A stretch of 64,000 nt of DNA from Nostoc foliaceum FACHB-393 (GCF_014698505.1 NZ_JACJTD010000003.1:310001-374000); one strand, 5' to 3'. Numbered from the stretch's first letter, positions 8,821 through 20,117 are shown. Notes: generated by a model from the letters alone, not told the origin. Made by a program: numbers and translations.

Positions 8821-10206
8821 ATGACTATACCATTGACAGTAACCTTTACACTTGCTAGTTGGATTGTCAAAGGACTGCAAGATGGGACTTTAGTAAGGGT
8901 TGGGGGTGTAATTATAGAACCAGTGAGTAAACATATTGTTACCTGGTTGAAGGAAGCCAATAATTCTCCACTTCCAGCACCAAGTTCTTCCCCAAACAAT
9001 TTACTCAACCTTGTTTTCTCCGGTGCAAATCTCGTTGCTTCTGGGGTAAATGCTGCTGCTACAAGACAAGAATTAGCTGATGTCAGTGGACGCTTGGGTG
9101 GAGTTGAACAAACAAGTTTAGGCAACATAGCTGTTTCAGGGGTAAATCTGATTGGAACAGTCGCTAATGCGGCCATTTCTGGGAAAGGCTTTGCCGATGT
9201 AAATGGACGTTTCGATGGAATTGAAAATCAGTTAGGGGAAATTGGGCAGAATCTGCAATTAACTCAAGGTTTTTTGCAAGTAACTACTGCTGCTAGCGTA
9301 CTTAATCTAGGTGTTTCAGTAATGGGATTTGCTGTAATAGCACAGCGTCTCAATGAGCTAGAAAAACGCCTAAAACAAGCGGAAGAACTATTGAACAAAG
9401 TCAACCGCAAAATCGACCTTAGCTTCTATGCTAATTTTCGTGCTGCAATTGATTTGGCAGTTAATGCCTTCACGATGACTAAACCTGAAAATCGTAGAAG
9501 CAGCGCTTTGCAAGCTATAAATCGTTTTCTAGAAGCAGAGCATATTTATACTGAATATACAGATATCGAAATTGAGCAAAAAAGCCAAATTGCTGATGAG
9601 TATTTGCTAACTTTATCTTTAGCTTACCTAGCTGAAGCACGTTGTTATTTAGAATTAGAGGAACATGATACAGCACTTCGTCGGTTCCAAGAAGGGGCTA
9701 GAGTTATCCGTTCTCGTATTCAAAAATATGTTGATCTTTTGCTAACTTCTAACCCAGCAGCATATTTACAACCTCAGTTCAAAGGTCAGATTGATTTGCG
9801 GAGACTAACACAAATTTATCAATGGATTGATCCAACTTTAGATGAAAATTCTGTGTTCGATCTGCAACGAGAGAATTTGTTTAAAATGGCGCAAGACCCT
9901 AACAAGTGGTTAGATTCGCTGCCAGCAGCAATTTTAACTCGCGTTGAGGTTCAAGCAGGTTGGTTCGGGCCGAGTCAGGATAATTTGAAGCAAGAAGCTT
10001 ACAAACGTCTTCCCCAAGTATTTGAATTAATGGAATCTATGATTGAAACCAATCTTCGTTTTGAATCTTACCAAACAGAATTGCAAGCAATGTCTCAATT
10101 AGGAATAAGCTTTCATGACTGGCTTAAATTAAGTCCGTCTACAGAAATTAAACCAGAAGGCGCAGAATTAATGTATATAATTCCATCTAAACCTTTAGAG
10201 TTATAG
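8821..10206 (+). CDS. Unrecognised protein with duplicated Gly/Ala segment, coiled coil and helical C-terminus
   Basis: A 461-aa protein I do not recognise. Residues 5-45 carry an amphipathic start (LTVTFTLASWIVKGL). Residues 64-96 and 104-136 are two copies of one unit (SGANLVASGVNAAATRQELA against SGVNLIGTVANAAISGKGFA, each ending GR.GG(V/I)E), with a third weaker copy near 150-180 (VLNLGVSVMGFAVIAQRLNE). A coiled coil follows (about 174-198), and the rest is helical with TPR-like text (YLLTLSLAYLAEARCYLELE). It has no signal peptide and no catalytic motif. The glycine/alanine units look membrane-seeking. It is monocistronic between an antitoxin remnant and a PIN toxin pair, so an accessory or conflict role is possible but only inferred. 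Confidence 0.7.
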   Translation: MTIPLTVTFTLASWIVKGLQDGTLVRVGGVIIEPVSKHIVTWLKEANNSPLPAPSSSPNNLLNLVFSGANLVASGVNAAATRQELADVSGRLGGVEQTSLGNIAVSGVNLIGTVANAAISGKGFADVNGRFDGIENQLGEIGQNLQLTQGFLQVTTAASVLNLGVSVMGFAVIAQRLNELEKRLKQAEELLNKVNRKIDLSFYANFRAAIDLAVNAFTMTKPENRRSSALQAINRFLEAEHIYTEYTDIEIEQKSQIADEYLLTLSLAYLAEARCYLELEEHDTALRRFQEGARVIRSRIQKYVDLLLTSNPAAYLQPQFKGQIDLRRLTQIYQWIDPTLDENSVFDLQRENLFKMAQDPNKWLDSLPAAILTRVEVQAGWFGPSQDNLKQEAYKRLPQVFELMESMIETNLRFESYQTELQAMSQLGISFHDWLKLSPSTEIKPEGAELMYIIPSKPLEL

Positions 10207-10242
10207 CCCTCCATCTGAACTAATTACAGGATTAAAGATGAA

Positions 10243-10659
10243 TTAATCAAGGTCAATAAAGTCTCTGGGAGTAATAATCTGGTTTTGATATTCGGCTAGA
10301 GTCTTGAGTGATAAAAGGTCTTGATATCCTATGATTAAAAATTCTGCATTGGCATCTTTAGCAAGTTCTAAAAATTTGTTGTTATCTGGATTTCTACAGG
10401 TGTTTATTTGAGATTTTATTTCTATAAATTGACTGTACTTTTTAACTATGTCCAAAAAATCTTGTCGGTCTTCATCTGAGATATATTTATCGAACTTAGG
10501 TTTATAAATTCGTGTGTTTAATTCTTGATAAGTTTCATCGATTTGAGAAATTTTGAATTCTTTATAGACTTTATCTAGGGCTTTACAGGCTGTTCCATTA
10601 GGACTTAGAGCAGCATTAAGTAAAACATTTGTGTCAATGACAATTAGTTTATGATTCAT
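10243..10659 (-). CDS. PIN-domain toxin (COG1569-like)
   Basis: A 138-aa PIN-domain ribonuclease of the 'putative toxin-antitoxin component' type. Acidic residues of the active site are visible: VIDTNVLLNA at the N-terminus, a central glutamate (ETYQEL), the signature CRNPDNNKFLELA with its two acidic positions, and a later Asp in GYQDLL. It is expected to cleave RNA when free of its antitoxin. Its start overlaps the preceding antitoxin gene by 11 bases, the usual coupled arrangement. All catalytic residues appear present, so the pair may be functional. Confidence 0.8.
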   Translation of the reverse strand: MNHKLIVIDTNVLLNAALSPNGTACKALDKVYKEFKISQIDETYQELNTRIYKPKFDKYISDEDRQDFLDIVKKYSQFIEIKSQINTCRNPDNNKFLELAKDANAEFLIIGYQDLLSLKTLAEYQNQIITPRDFIDLD

Positions 10660-10876
10660 CGGCGAGTAATTCTTCTAGAGTTTCTTCGGTTAATCCTTTG
10701 GCTTGAGCATTTCTGCCGATTCTGTCAAAAACACTAAGTAAATCTTCATCTTTATTATTTGAAGAGGTTTTCTTTATTTCTTGAATAAGTTGTTCTTGTT
10801 CTTGTGCGGGAAGTTGTAGGACAAGATTAAGAATTTGCTCGAAGGTTAGAAGGAGTTGATAGGTTTTTTGAGTCAT
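10649..10876 (-). CDS. Antitoxin partner of the PIN toxin
   Basis: A 75-aa acidic protein transcribed just upstream of the PIN toxin and overlapping it by 11 bases. It shows a helix LLTFEQILNLVLQLPAQEQE typical of cyanobacterial antitoxins that begin with a short dimerising helix, and an acidic C-terminus (EETLEELLADES) suited to block the toxin. I see no DNA-binding motif that I could name. The assignment rests on position, size and composition. Confidence 0.65.
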   Translation of the reverse strand: MTQKTYQLLLTFEQILNLVLQLPAQEQEQLIQEIKKTSSNNKDEDLLSVFDRIGRNAQAKGLTEETLEELLADES

Positions 10877-10945
10877 GGTGAGTTCTGGAGTTAGGGAATA
10901 GAAACTTGTTAGCTTTTTTAATCAGGTTTGAGCCAGCGTCTACGT

Positions 10946-10975
10946 AAAAAAAAGGACGAACCCAAAAGTTCGCCC
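10946..10975 (-). terminator. Rho-independent terminator of the chlL-chlN cluster
   Basis: On the minus strand GGGCGAAC, a six-base loop and GTTCGTCC (10954-10975) form an 8-bp stem with one G-U pair, followed by eight T residues (10953-10946). It lies 40 bases after the chlN stop. Confidence 0.85.
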
Positions 10976-11015
10976 TCAACATAGTATTATGCTGTTGCTC
11001 AATCACAATCCAAAT

Positions 11016-12443
<1,428 letters not shown>

Positions 12444-12596
12444 TTAATGGCAGGTCAACCAATTTCAGATTTTAGATTGACGATTTTGGATTGGTGACTG
12501 GGACAACAAAAATATCCTATGCCTGACGACAATTTCCCTATATTCCTAATCCAAAACCCCAAATCTAAAACTTAAAATTGTGAGGAACGGCAATAA

Positions 12597-13385
12597 TTAA
12601 GCGTTGGGGAAGAGACGGGCAATTTCTGATTCATCAAAAACGCCTGCTGGCAGTTCTTCCCCCAAAAAATCGTTACTTTCTTCAGCCTTTTGCAAAGCTG
12701 TTTCATCACCCCAGACATCTGATAACACGTCTTTAAACGCATTCTCATCTAGTACACTATCTTCAAGCTCCTCGTCTTCATCCAGCTTTACTTCCATTGC
12801 AGCTGTTGAATCGAAGGCAATTTCCCCAAACTCATCTGCTTCTAAACTAGAGATTTGGAGAGATTCATCTTTTGAGTTGTGTCCGTTGGATAAGGAAATA
12901 TCTCCAAAGCCATTTTCGGTTTCCTCCAACTCGCTGATCCCCAGGCTTTCATCATCAGAATCCACCATTGTGAACTCTTGAGCTACCGCCACTGCCGCAA
13001 AGCCATTTGTATGAGAATGTGTCAATGTTTCATCTTCAGGCTTTTCGTCAATAACAGCTGCTGCTTCTTCTACGTATCTCTCTACATCTGGGTTGGTGAC
13101 GAAGCGATTACCGAGAGCTAAATCTGGGTCAAAATGCAAATCCAGCACCTCAATCAGGGTATCGGCATCAGGATTAAGTTTGGCAAAGGGCAACATTAAC
13201 TGCGCTAGCTTTGGTTCTAGGGCGTTAAGAACTCCCAGGATGAGGTAAGAAGGTGGTCGCTTCCCGCCATCAGGGGTGTACACTGATTCCACTTGCATGT
13301 GCAGGGTAATCCAGTCCCGATTGTTCTGGAAAAATTGCAACCACTTTTGCTTTATTGAATCTGTAAAGCTATGAAAGAATGCCAT
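12597..13385 (-). CDS. DUF5331 protein encoded between chlL and chlN
   Basis: A 262-aa protein from ATG 13385, chosen over the ATG at 13400 because GGGGGA lies just upstream of it. The first 100 residues (MAFFHSFTDSIKQKWLQFFQ and following) form the conserved DUF5331 part. The remaining 160 are very acidic and rich in Asp, Glu and Ser, with low complexity. The gene sits in the same position between chlL and chlN in Anabaena. Its place inside the DPOR operon suggests an accessory or regulatory role in dark chlorophyll synthesis; that is inference, with no enzymatic motif to support it. Confidence 0.8.
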   Translation of the reverse strand: MAFFHSFTDSIKQKWLQFFQNNRDWITLHMQVESVYTPDGGKRPPSYLILGVLNALEPKLAQLMLPFAKLNPDADTLIEVLDLHFDPDLALGNRFVTNPDVERYVEEAAAVIDEKPEDETLTHSHTNGFAAVAVAQEFTMVDSDDESLGISELEETENGFGDISLSNGHNSKDESLQISSLEADEFGEIAFDSTAAMEVKLDEDEELEDSVLDENAFKDVLSDVWGDETALQKAEESNDFLGEELPAGVFDESEIARLFPNA

Positions 13386-13417
13386 GTTATTGTCCCCCAT
13401 CCTGAGAACTTGGTGAT

Positions 13418-14284
13418 TTATACAATCATCAAGTCTAGTTCCTCTTCTGAATTAGGAACCTGGGGTTTACCCGGATTTAGATAAAAATCGGATAACAAAG
13501 AGAACAACTCCCGATCTGGTGTGTCATTCGGTACAACACCTTCAGGACGCGCTAGAATTTGGTCGGCGATGTTGAGATAGTAGTCGCAAACGTAGTCTAG
13601 GGAAGGATCTTGCTCTGCCATCTCAAACAAAGTTTTCCCTTTCACACGGGAAACACGGATATCTTCAATTAAAGGTAAAACTTCCAAAACTGGCATTGGC
13701 ACAGCTTCTATATATTTTTCAATCAAGTCGCGCTTGGAAGTGCGGTTGCCAATTAACCCAGCTAAACGCAGTGGGTGAGTTCGGGCTTTTTCGCGGACTG
13801 AAGCAGCAATCCGATTAGCCGCAAACAACGCATCAAAGCCGTTGTCTGTAACAATCAGGCAGTAATCTGCATAGTTGAGTGGTGCTGCAAAACCACCGCA
13901 AACTACGTCACCCAGAACGTCAAAAAGAATTACATCGTACTCATCAAAGGCGTTGAGTTCTTTAAGTAATTTTACGGTTTCGCCCACTACGTAACCGCCA
14001 CATCCAGCACCCGCAGGTGGACCACCAGCTTCTACGCAATCAACACCGCCGTAGCCTTTATAAATCACATCCTCCGGCCAGACATCTTCGTAGTGATAAT
14101 CCTTCTCTTGGAGGGTGTCGATAATTGTCGGAATCAAAAACCCAGTCAGGGTAAAGGTACTGTCATGTTTGGGGTCGCAACCAATTTGCAGCACTTTTTT
14201 GCCACGTTTAGCTAGGGCGACTGATATGTTACAGCTAGTTGTGGATTTACCGATACCACCTTTTCCGTAGACTGCTAGTTTCAC
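13418..14284 (-). CDS. chlL: Light-independent protochlorophyllide reductase ATP-binding subunit L
   Basis: ChlL is the NifH-like homodimeric ATPase that passes electrons from ferredoxin to ChlN-ChlB. With a GTG start at 14284 it is 288 aa, the normal length. That start has the sequence AAGAGG a few bases upstream, whereas the longer frame to 14314 adds ten residues absent from the family. The P-loop is at residues 6-14 (YGKGGIGKS). The bridging [4Fe-4S] cluster ligands are C95 (GAGCGG) and C129 (DVVCGG). It is first gene of the chlL-DUF5331-chlN cluster; a 618-base leader upstream probably holds the promoter. Confidence 0.96.
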   Translation of the reverse strand: MKLAVYGKGGIGKSTTSCNISVALAKRGKKVLQIGCDPKHDSTFTLTGFLIPTIIDTLQEKDYHYEDVWPEDVIYKGYGGVDCVEAGGPPAGAGCGGYVVGETVKLLKELNAFDEYDVILFDVLGDVVCGGFAAPLNYADYCLIVTDNGFDALFAANRIAASVREKARTHPLRLAGLIGNRTSKRDLIEKYIEAVPMPVLEVLPLIEDIRVSRVKGKTLFEMAEQDPSLDYVCDYYLNIADQILARPEGVVPNDTPDRELFSLLSDFYLNPGKPQVPNSEEELDLMIV

Positions 14285-14902
14285 TTTTATTTGCCTCTTA
14301 TAGCTACTTGTCAAACTTGTGGCTCAAACATTTGCCTTCACCTTTCCTGAGATGGCGATGCGTGAGGTCTGTGAATTTCATTATTGGGCAAATTACATAG
14401 AAAAGAAAGTGGCTCTTAATTTGTAAAACTGTCTTATCCGATGAATTAAATCTCAATTATATCTATTTGGGTTTTTATGAACCTTAAAGACCTTAATAGC
14501 TCTAAAAATAGCCAATAAAAAGTTTTTATCACTTATTTTTATAAAAAGAGTTACAAAATACAAAAATCTGAAATCTGCTTTTCTTAATGCTTTTCATAGA
14601 ATTAGCTGATATTCGGACAACGTGTTTTCAAGGCATTGGGGCGCAGGGTTAAGGGTAAAGAGAGTTATACGCAGCCTTATGCTGGAAATACTAATGGAAT
14701 TTGCGTTAGCGTAGCTCACCGAACGTATCGCAGATAAGTTGCCAGTTTTTAGTTGATAGCTAAGACCGTTTAATTGCTGCTTGAGAGTAAGTTAGTCTGA
14801 TTTTGTAAAAAAATATTAAATTACCAGATATTGTCTAATATGATTAAAATCTTTCGGCTGCCGCCTCCTTCACTGGCGGCAGCCCACTAAGAACCAGGCA
14901 AA
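14285..14902. other. Long intergenic region upstream of chlL
   Basis: About 620 bases, AT-rich near chlL. It contains an interspersed-repeat fragment at 14701-14735 (GCGTTAGCGTAGC) and the GC-rich hairpin at 14856-14884. No open frame with coding character was found. The chlL promoter and any light or oxygen control sites should be in the first 300 bases, but I recognised none. Confidence 0.5.
14856..14884. repeat. Perfect GC-rich hairpin
   Basis: GGCTGCCGCC (14856-14865) and GGCGGCAGCC (14875-14884) form a perfect 10-bp stem with a 9-base loop. It lies 19 bases after the stop of the Trp-rich gene read on the minus strand and resembles the hairpin at 927-960. No T tract is present on either side. 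Confidence 0.65.
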
Positions 14903-15157
14903 TCAGGACACCTCAGTTTCAATTTCCTGGATTTCCTGTAATGTTTGCCAGCCAGCTTGCCACTGGGAGCTATCTTGTAATAATTTGGCATTTATCCAAA
15001 AACGGACTTTAGGATCACAAGCAGAAACCATTTCGGCGTAAACCCACTTAGCCTGATTTTTCCGGTTAACAACTTGAAAGTGCCGCCAGCCATCAACTTT
15101 TCGCTGTGCTGTCCACTTAGAACCAACTAGGTAAGGAAATTTTTGTTTTTTAGCCAT
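14903..15157 (-). CDS. Small Trp-rich protein (TIGR02450 family)
   Basis: An 84-aa protein with the family pattern SKWTAQRKVDGWRHFQVV near its N-terminus and several later tryptophans (KWVYAEMV; RFWINAKLL; SQWQAGWQTL). The family is found in cyanobacteria and some proteobacteria and has no assigned function. The gene is followed by a heptamer run and then, on the same strand, the gene at 15239-15622; the 81-base gap is filled with CCCCAAT repeats. Confidence 0.75.
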   Translation of the reverse strand: MAKKQKFPYLVGSKWTAQRKVDGWRHFQVVNRKNQAKWVYAEMVSACDPKVRFWINAKLLQDSSQWQAGWQTLQEIQEIETEVS

Positions 15158-15205
15158 TTGTTATTAGTCATTTGTTATTTGTCATTGGGAAAACACTTTC
15201 TTTAT

Positions 15206-15238
15206 CCCCAGTCCCAATCCCCAATCCCCAATCCCCAA
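15206..15238. repeat. CCCCAAT heptanucleotide tandem repeat
   Basis: Three to four copies of CCCCAAT with slight variation (15206-15238), placed immediately after the stop codon of the next minus-strand gene at 15239. This is a typical short tandemly repeated repetitive (STRR) element of filamentous cyanobacteria. Confidence 0.8.
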
Positions 15239-15622
15239 CTAAGATGTAACCAAATCGCCGTTACGGGTAAACTTTTGGCAATGCAACTCATTATCTTGCT
15301 GGACACATAGCGAAAACCATCTGATATGGCTCCAGCAGGTGTTGATGTTGTTGGTAATTTTGCGCTTTTTTTTGGAAAGGCGTTGTCTTACGACTTCATT
15401 AGGGCAAAGAATTTCTAACGTGCCCGTACCATCTTCATAATTGACGATACGAAATAGACAGTCTTGCAACATAGCACGGCTGCTGCTGTCGAAGAACCGC
15501 TTAAAGCGCTGTAGTTTTTCCCCTTCAGTCATTTGGCTGATGGGTTTTATTTTAAAAAAATCTTCATCCTCAAAGTCAAAGTTATCATCTTCAAAGTCGT
15601 AGGGGTCAATCATTTTCAGCAT
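15239..15622 (-). CDS. Conserved-looking hypothetical protein, acidic N-terminus
   Basis: A 127-aa protein I cannot assign. The first 25 residues are nearly all Asp, Glu and Phe (DPYDFEDDNFDFEDEDFF). The rest is mixed and basic, with RFKRFFDSSSRAMLQDCLFR and VVRQRLSKKKRKI. Codon use and HIP1-free sequence look normal for the window. It may start at the second methionine (MIDPYDF). It lies upstream of the Trp-rich gene on the same strand. No signal peptide or membrane segment is visible. Confidence 0.55.
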   Translation of the reverse strand: MLKMIDPYDFEDDNFDFEDEDFFKIKPISQMTEGEKLQRFKRFFDSSSRAMLQDCLFRIVNYEDGTGTLEILCPNEVVRQRLSKKKRKITNNINTCWSHIRWFSLCVQQDNELHCQKFTRNGDLVTS

Positions 15623-15837
15623 CCACTAGGCGACCTGGGATCATGGTAACTCTGTGTGGGGGCAGGAAGATCAGAGGATGCGTGGATAGAAAGATGCGGA
15701 CTAGGGGAAAATACCACTTTCACAAGATGTGAACACCGATCTAGGCGATCGCTCCTCTCTTCATACAATATCTATATCTATTGAAAGCAGAAATTTTCTT
15801 TATGGTGTTCTGGTGGTAGCCTGCCACAAGCCCTCCG

Positions 15838-15960
15838 GGTGACGCTCCTACGTCGCTAACGCTTCGCTAACAGCAGTCGCTCATGGGGGAAACCCCCATC
15901 GCCCTTGGCGTCTCCCTTTGGGAGAAGACCGCGCTGCTTCACCACTGCGCCTCTACGTTC
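15838..15960. repeat. Composite interspersed repeat upstream of clpB
   Basis: This stretch combines TCGCTAACGCTTCGCTAAC with two small perfect hairpins, TGGGGG-AAA-CCCCCA at 15884-15898 and TCTCCC-TTT-GGGAGA just after it, a pattern common in Nostoc intergenic DNA. It is open in the clpB frame and would add 30 residues to ClpB if the upstream ATG (15883) were used. I treat it as untranslated leader. The whole gap 15623-15972 holds no other gene. Confidence 0.65.
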
Positions 15961-15972
15961 CTGAAAAAGCCT

Positions 15973-18591
15973 ATGCAACCTACTAATCCTAACCAATTTA
16001 CAGAAAAAGCCTGGGAAGCGATCGCCCATACCCCAGATATTGTTAAACAATATCAACAACAGCAAATTGAAAGCGAACACCTGATGAAAGCGCTGCTAGA
16101 ACAAGATGGTCTAGCAACTGGGATTCTCACCAAGGCGGGTGTTAACCTCCAAAAACTGCGCGATCGCACCGAACAATTTTTTCAACGTCAGCCGAAAGTA
16201 TCTGGTACTAGCAGTTCTGTCTATTTAGGACGCAGCTTGGATACACTTCTAGATCGGGCAGACGGATATCGTAAAGAGTTTCAAGACGAATATATTTCAA
16301 TTGAACACTTATTGCTGGCTTACGCTAAAGATGACCGCTTTGGCAAAGCTTTATTCCAAGAATTCGGTTTAAACGAAGGCAAGCTAAAAGATATTATTAA
16401 ACAAGTTCGGGGGAGCCAAAAAGTGACCGATCAAAATCCAGAAGGCAAATACGAAGCACTGGAAAAATACGGGCGTGACCTTACAGAAGCCGCACGTAAA
16501 GGTCAACTCGATCCAGTGATTGGGCGAGATGATGAGATTCGTCGCACTGTGCAAATTCTCTCTCGCCGCACCAAGAATAACCCTGTGCTAATTGGTGAAC
16601 CGGGTGTTGGTAAAACTGCGATCGCTGAAGGACTAGCACAGCGCATTATCGCAGGTGACGTACCCCAATCCCTCAAAGACCGCAAGTTAATCTCTTTAGA
16701 TATGGGTGCTTTGATTGCAGGGGCTAAATTTCGGGGTGAATTTGAAGAACGCCTGAAAGCAGTATTAAAAGAAGTTACTGAATCTGGCGGCAATATTGTT
16801 TTATTTATTGATGAAATTCACACCGTTGTCGGCGCTGGTGCAACTCAAGGCGCAATGGATGCTGGTAACTTATTAAAACCAATGTTGGCGCGGGGCGAAT
16901 TACGCTGTATTGGGGCGACAACTTTGGATGAATACCGCAAACATATCGAAAAAGATGCTGCACTAGAAAGACGCTTCCAGCAAGTTTATGTCGATCAGCC
17001 CAGTGTAGAAGATAGTATTTCGATTTTGCGCGGGTTGAGAGAACGTTATGAAAACCACCACGGGGTGAAGATTTCTGATAGTGCTTTAGTTGCAGCAGCA
17101 GTATTGTCGAGTCGTTATATTAGCGATCGCTTCCTCCCTGATAAAGCCATTGACTTGGTAGATGAAGCCGCCGCGAGATTAAAAATGGAGATAACCTCCA
17201 AACCTGAAGAACTCGACGAAATTGATCGCAAAATTCTGCAATTGGAAATGGAGAAGCTATCGCTGCAAAAAGAAAGCGATGCAGCTTCTCGTGAACGCCT
17301 AGAAAGATTGGAAAAAGAAATTGCCGATTTCAAAGAAGAACAAAGAACCCTGAATACTCAATGGCAGTCTGAAAAAGATATCATTGACAAAATTCAGTCT
17401 GTTAAAAAAGAGATTGAACGGGTCAACTTAGAGATTCAGCAAGCAGAACGCGATTACGACCTGAACCGGGCTGCGGAGTTGAAATACGGCAATTTAACCA
17501 GTCTGCATCGTCAATTGGAAGCAGTAGAAGCTGAATTGGCAAGCGCCCAAAGAAGTGGAAAATCACTATTACGGGAAGAAGTCACAGAAGCTGATATTGC
17601 CGAAATTATTTCTAAATGGACAGGGATTCCGATCAGCAAGCTGGTGGAATCAGAGAAAGAGAAACTACTGCATTTAGAAGATGAACTACACCACCGTGTG
17701 ATTGGACAAGAAGAAGCAGTCACAGCTGTAGCGGATGCAATTCAGCGATCGCGGGCTGGATTGGCTGATCCTAATCGTCCCATCGCTAGCTTTATTTTCC
17801 TTGGGCCTACAGGTGTGGGAAAAACCGAGTTGGCGAAAGCGTTGGCGGCGTATATGTTCGATAGCGAAGATGCGCTAGTGCGAATCGATATGTCAGAATA
17901 CATGGAGAAACACGCCGTCTCCCGCTTAATCGGTGCGCCTCCAGGATATGTGGGTTACGAAGAAGGCGGACAACTTACAGAAGCGATTCGTCGCCGTCCT
18001 TACTCAGTAATTCTCTTCGACGAAATTGAGAAAGCACACCCTGATGTCTTCAATATCTTTTTGCAAATTCTTGATGATGGTCGCGTCACTGATGCCCAAG
18101 GTCATAAAGTGGACTTCAAGAACGCTATTATCATCATGACCAGCAACATCGGTTCGCAGTACATTCTTGATGTCGCCGGAGATAACGCCCACTACGACGA
18201 AATGCGCCGTCGGGTAATGGAAGCGATGCGAAATAGTTTCCGTCCAGAATTCCTGAACCGGATTGACGAAATTATCATCTTCCACGGTTTAGATAAGAAG
18301 GAATTGCGGCAAATTGTGCTATTGCAAGTGGAAAGATTACGCCAAAGACTTAGCGATCGCAAAATATCCCTCAAGCTCTCGGATGCTGCACTTGACTTTT
18401 TAGCAGAAGTAGGGTATGACCCAGTATATGGGGCACGTCCACTGAAGCGGGCGATTCAGAGAGAATTAGAAACTCAAATTGCCAAAGCCATCTTGCGCGG
18501 TGAATTCACCGATGGCAACACCATCTTTGTAGATGTGCAAAATGAGCGTCTTTCTTTTAGTCGCTTACCTGCTGAGGTATTTACCAGCTAA
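15973..18591 (+). CDS. clpB: ATP-dependent disaggregase ClpB
   Basis: ClpB extracts polypeptides from aggregates together with DnaK. From ATG 15973 it is 872 aa, the normal length. Domains in order: Clp N-terminal repeats (residues 1-145), AAA1 with Walker A GEPGVGKT and Walker [10 protein letters not shown], the middle coiled-coil propeller (about 400-530, rich in Glu/Lys/Arg), AAA2 with Walker A GPTGVGKT and Walker [14 protein letters not shown], and the C-terminal small domain. The upstream ATG at 15883 lies in repeat DNA and is rejected. A strong terminator follows at 18735-18773. No CIRCE element was seen upstream. Confidence 0.95.
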   Translation: MQPTNPNQFTEKAWEAIAHTPDIVKQYQQQQIESEHLMKALLEQDGLATGILTKAGVNLQKLRDRTEQFFQRQPKVSGTSSSVYLGRSLDTLLDRADGYRKEFQDEYISIEHLLLAYAKDDRFGKALFQEFGLNEGKLKDIIKQVRGSQKVTDQNPEGKYEALEKYGRDLTEAARKGQLDPVIGRDDEIRRTVQILSRRTKNNPVLIGEPGVGKTAIAEGLAQRIIAGDVPQSLKDRKLISLDMGALIAGAKFRGEFEERLKAVLKEVTESGGNIVLFIDEIHTVVGAGATQGAMDAGNLLKPMLARGELRCIGATTLDEYRKHIEKDAALERRFQQVYVDQPSVEDSISILRGLRERYENHHGVKISDSALVAAAVLSSRYISDRFLPDKAIDLVDEAAARLKMEITSKPEELDEIDRKILQLEMEKLSLQKESDAASRERLERLEKEIADFKEEQRTLNTQWQSEKDIIDKIQSVKKEIERVNLEIQQAERDYDLNRAAELKYGNLTSLHRQLEAVEAELASAQRSGKSLLREEVTEADIAEIISKWTGIPISKLVESEKEKLLHLEDELHHRVIGQEEAVTAVADAIQRSRAGLADPNRPIASFIFLGPTGVGKTELAKALAAYMFDSEDALVRIDMSEYMEKHAVSRLIGAPPGYVGYEEGGQLTEAIRRRPYSVILFDEIEKAHPDVFNIFLQILDDGRVTDAQGHKVDFKNAIIIMTSNIGSQYILDVAGDNAHYDEMRRRVMEAMRNSFRPEFLNRIDEIIIFHGLDKKELRQIVLLQVERLRQRLSDRKISLKLSDAALDFLAEVGYDPVYGARPLKRAIQRELETQIAKAILRGEFTDGNTIFVDVQNERLSFSRLPAEVFTS

Positions 18592-18734
18592 TTGAAAAAG
18601 AGGCAGGGGACAAGGGGACAAGAGGTGAGAACTTGAAACAAGTCTTTCCCCTTGTCCCCAATTCTCCTTTTCCCCAAGTCCTCTTGCCTATGCCCCGTTT
18701 CCCGTTGCCTCTTCCTTGAAGATCATCTCACGCC

Positions 18735-18773
18735 AAAACGCCAAGTCAAGCAAGAGCGTCTTGGCGTTTTTTT
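18735..18773 (+). terminator. Rho-independent terminator of clpB
   Basis: AAAACGCCAAG (18735-18745) and CTTGGCGTTTT (18760-18770) form a perfect 11-bp stem with a 14-base loop, continuing into seven T residues. Confidence 0.9.
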
Positions 18774-18842
18774 GTGAAACATTCGTAGGGTAATAATTAC
18801 GAATTACGAATTACGTAGCTTGCTTCTCGCCCTTGGCGAGTA

Positions 18843-19409
18843 TTACGAATTATTTTGTCCCTTACAAAGTACTTGTCGCATTTTACGCATATTTGCAGGT
18901 AACTCTAAGTTCATTGCTTGTTGAATGAAAATTGATGGAATTGGAATCAGAGGTGTAGCTTGCACAGTATAAGCAAGCATTGTGCCGTTACCGCAATCTT
19001 TTAGTTCTAAATTAGCGTTAAAATCCTCAAAAGTCCCTTTTTCCATGCGAAATTGGATTTGTTGCCCCAGCACTTCTACAACGCTGAGGTAAATTTCAAC
19101 TTGAGCCGTGAAAAAGAAAAAGGCTTTTTGGGCTGCTTGATACAGGCGTTTGACTTCACCTTTGTGTGATATTTCGCTTTTAGTGATATCTGGAAAATAC
19201 TGTACCCAGCGGGGATAGTCAGTTAATTGCTGCCAAACTTGCGATCGCACCATCGGCAAATACATCCACGCTGTCACAGCGCCACCCCAGGTTTTGTGCG
19301 ATCGCGTTTCTACCAAAATTTCACCCTGCACCAGCAATCTTTGCTTGTCTTGACTCCAAGCCATATCTGAACCTGCAATAATTGAGTCTGAGATATGAGA
19401 CGCAGACAT
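18843..19409 (-). CDS. SRPBCC (START-like) family protein
   Basis: A 188-aa protein with the polyketide cyclase/START-like fold: the segment YLPMVRSQVWQQLTDYPRWVQYFPDI is the usual first helix-loop, followed by strands and a long C-terminal helix (PSIFIQQAMNLELPANMRKM). Such proteins bind hydrophobic ligands; the ligand is unknown. Its last codons and stop (AAT-TCG-TAA) coincide with a GTAATTC heptamer unit, seen also at the end of the flavoprotein at 20392-21627. It converges with clpB. Confidence 0.7.
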   Translation of the reverse strand: MSASHISDSIIAGSDMAWSQDKQRLLVQGEILVETRSHKTWGGAVTAWMYLPMVRSQVWQQLTDYPRWVQYFPDITKSEISHKGEVKRLYQAAQKAFFFFTAQVEIYLSVVEVLGQQIQFRMEKGTFEDFNANLELKDCGNGTMLAYTVQATPLIPIPSIFIQQAMNLELPANMRKMRQVLCKGQNNS

Positions 19410-19922
19410 AATGATTTTAGTTACTCCTCAACTCATCCACCTAAATAGAGTTGAAACTACAAGCCATAAAACTTGATTTAGATCCAACCCACTAAATTTT
19501 AGTTCCAGTGTAATGCCTCTCTTTTCCGGAAACAGTGATTTTTTGGTAATTATTTTAGTCACTTTACTGGAAAAACCGTATTTACGATCACAATTAATAC
19601 TTAAGTAGGCTTGATAGTAGCGGTATTTATAGATGAAAAACTTAGTTATTAACAGCTAGAATGGCACAAACACGATTTTATCTCAAGTTGCGATCGCTCC
19701 TAAAAGCTAATAAAGTAGCTTGTCTGGACTAGATTTTGTGGCTACACAAAGGTAGACATAACGAGGCTTTCCAAAGTTTAGTGTCCGCCTTAATGGACTT
19801 TCGCTAGCTAGGATATCCCAATTTTTACGTATTATTTCTGTTGAAACTGCAACTTCATCGTAAATTCATATTTTATTGTCAATATCATAGTGTAATGTCT
19901 GTTGAGTTGAGAGGAAAAGTAG
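19410..19922. other. Intergenic region between divergent genes
   Basis: About 510 bases with one HIP1 site near 19690 and no coding frame longer than roughly 25 codons. It must hold two divergent promoters (SRPBCC gene to the left, small membrane protein to the right). I recognised no RNA gene. Confidence 0.4.
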
Positions 19923-20117
19923 GTGAGTCAATCTTCTTTAAATCGTAGATTAATCCAGATTTTTGGTATCCTTCTCGGCGTTAGTGTCGCCGTCTGGGTA
20001 CTGAGAGGCTTTGGTATTCTCACTTTTATTCCAGGTGGAATTATTTGGCTACTGCTACTAGGGGCGATCGCGATCGGGATTATCAGTTATGCCCAAAGGA
20101 CTTGGTGGCGTTTGTAA
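19923..20117 (+). CDS. Small two-span membrane protein upstream of rubredoxin
   Basis: A 64-aa protein starting at GTG, with GAGAGGAAAAG upstream as ribosome binding site. It has two hydrophobic segments (IFGILLGVSVAVWVLRGF and GIIWLLLLGAIAIGIISY) and a basic tail. The function is unknown. It lies 60 bases before the rubredoxin gene and probably shares its transcript. Confidence 0.6.
   Translation: MSQSSLNRRLIQIFGILLGVSVAVWVLRGFGILTFIPGGIIWLLLLGAIAIGIISYAQRTWWRL

Noticed and set aside
15883..15972. 30-residue N-terminal extension of ClpB from the ATG at 15883
   Set aside because: It is encoded by interspersed repeat DNA with small hairpins and is absent from the ClpB family; the ATG at 15973 gives the normal length.
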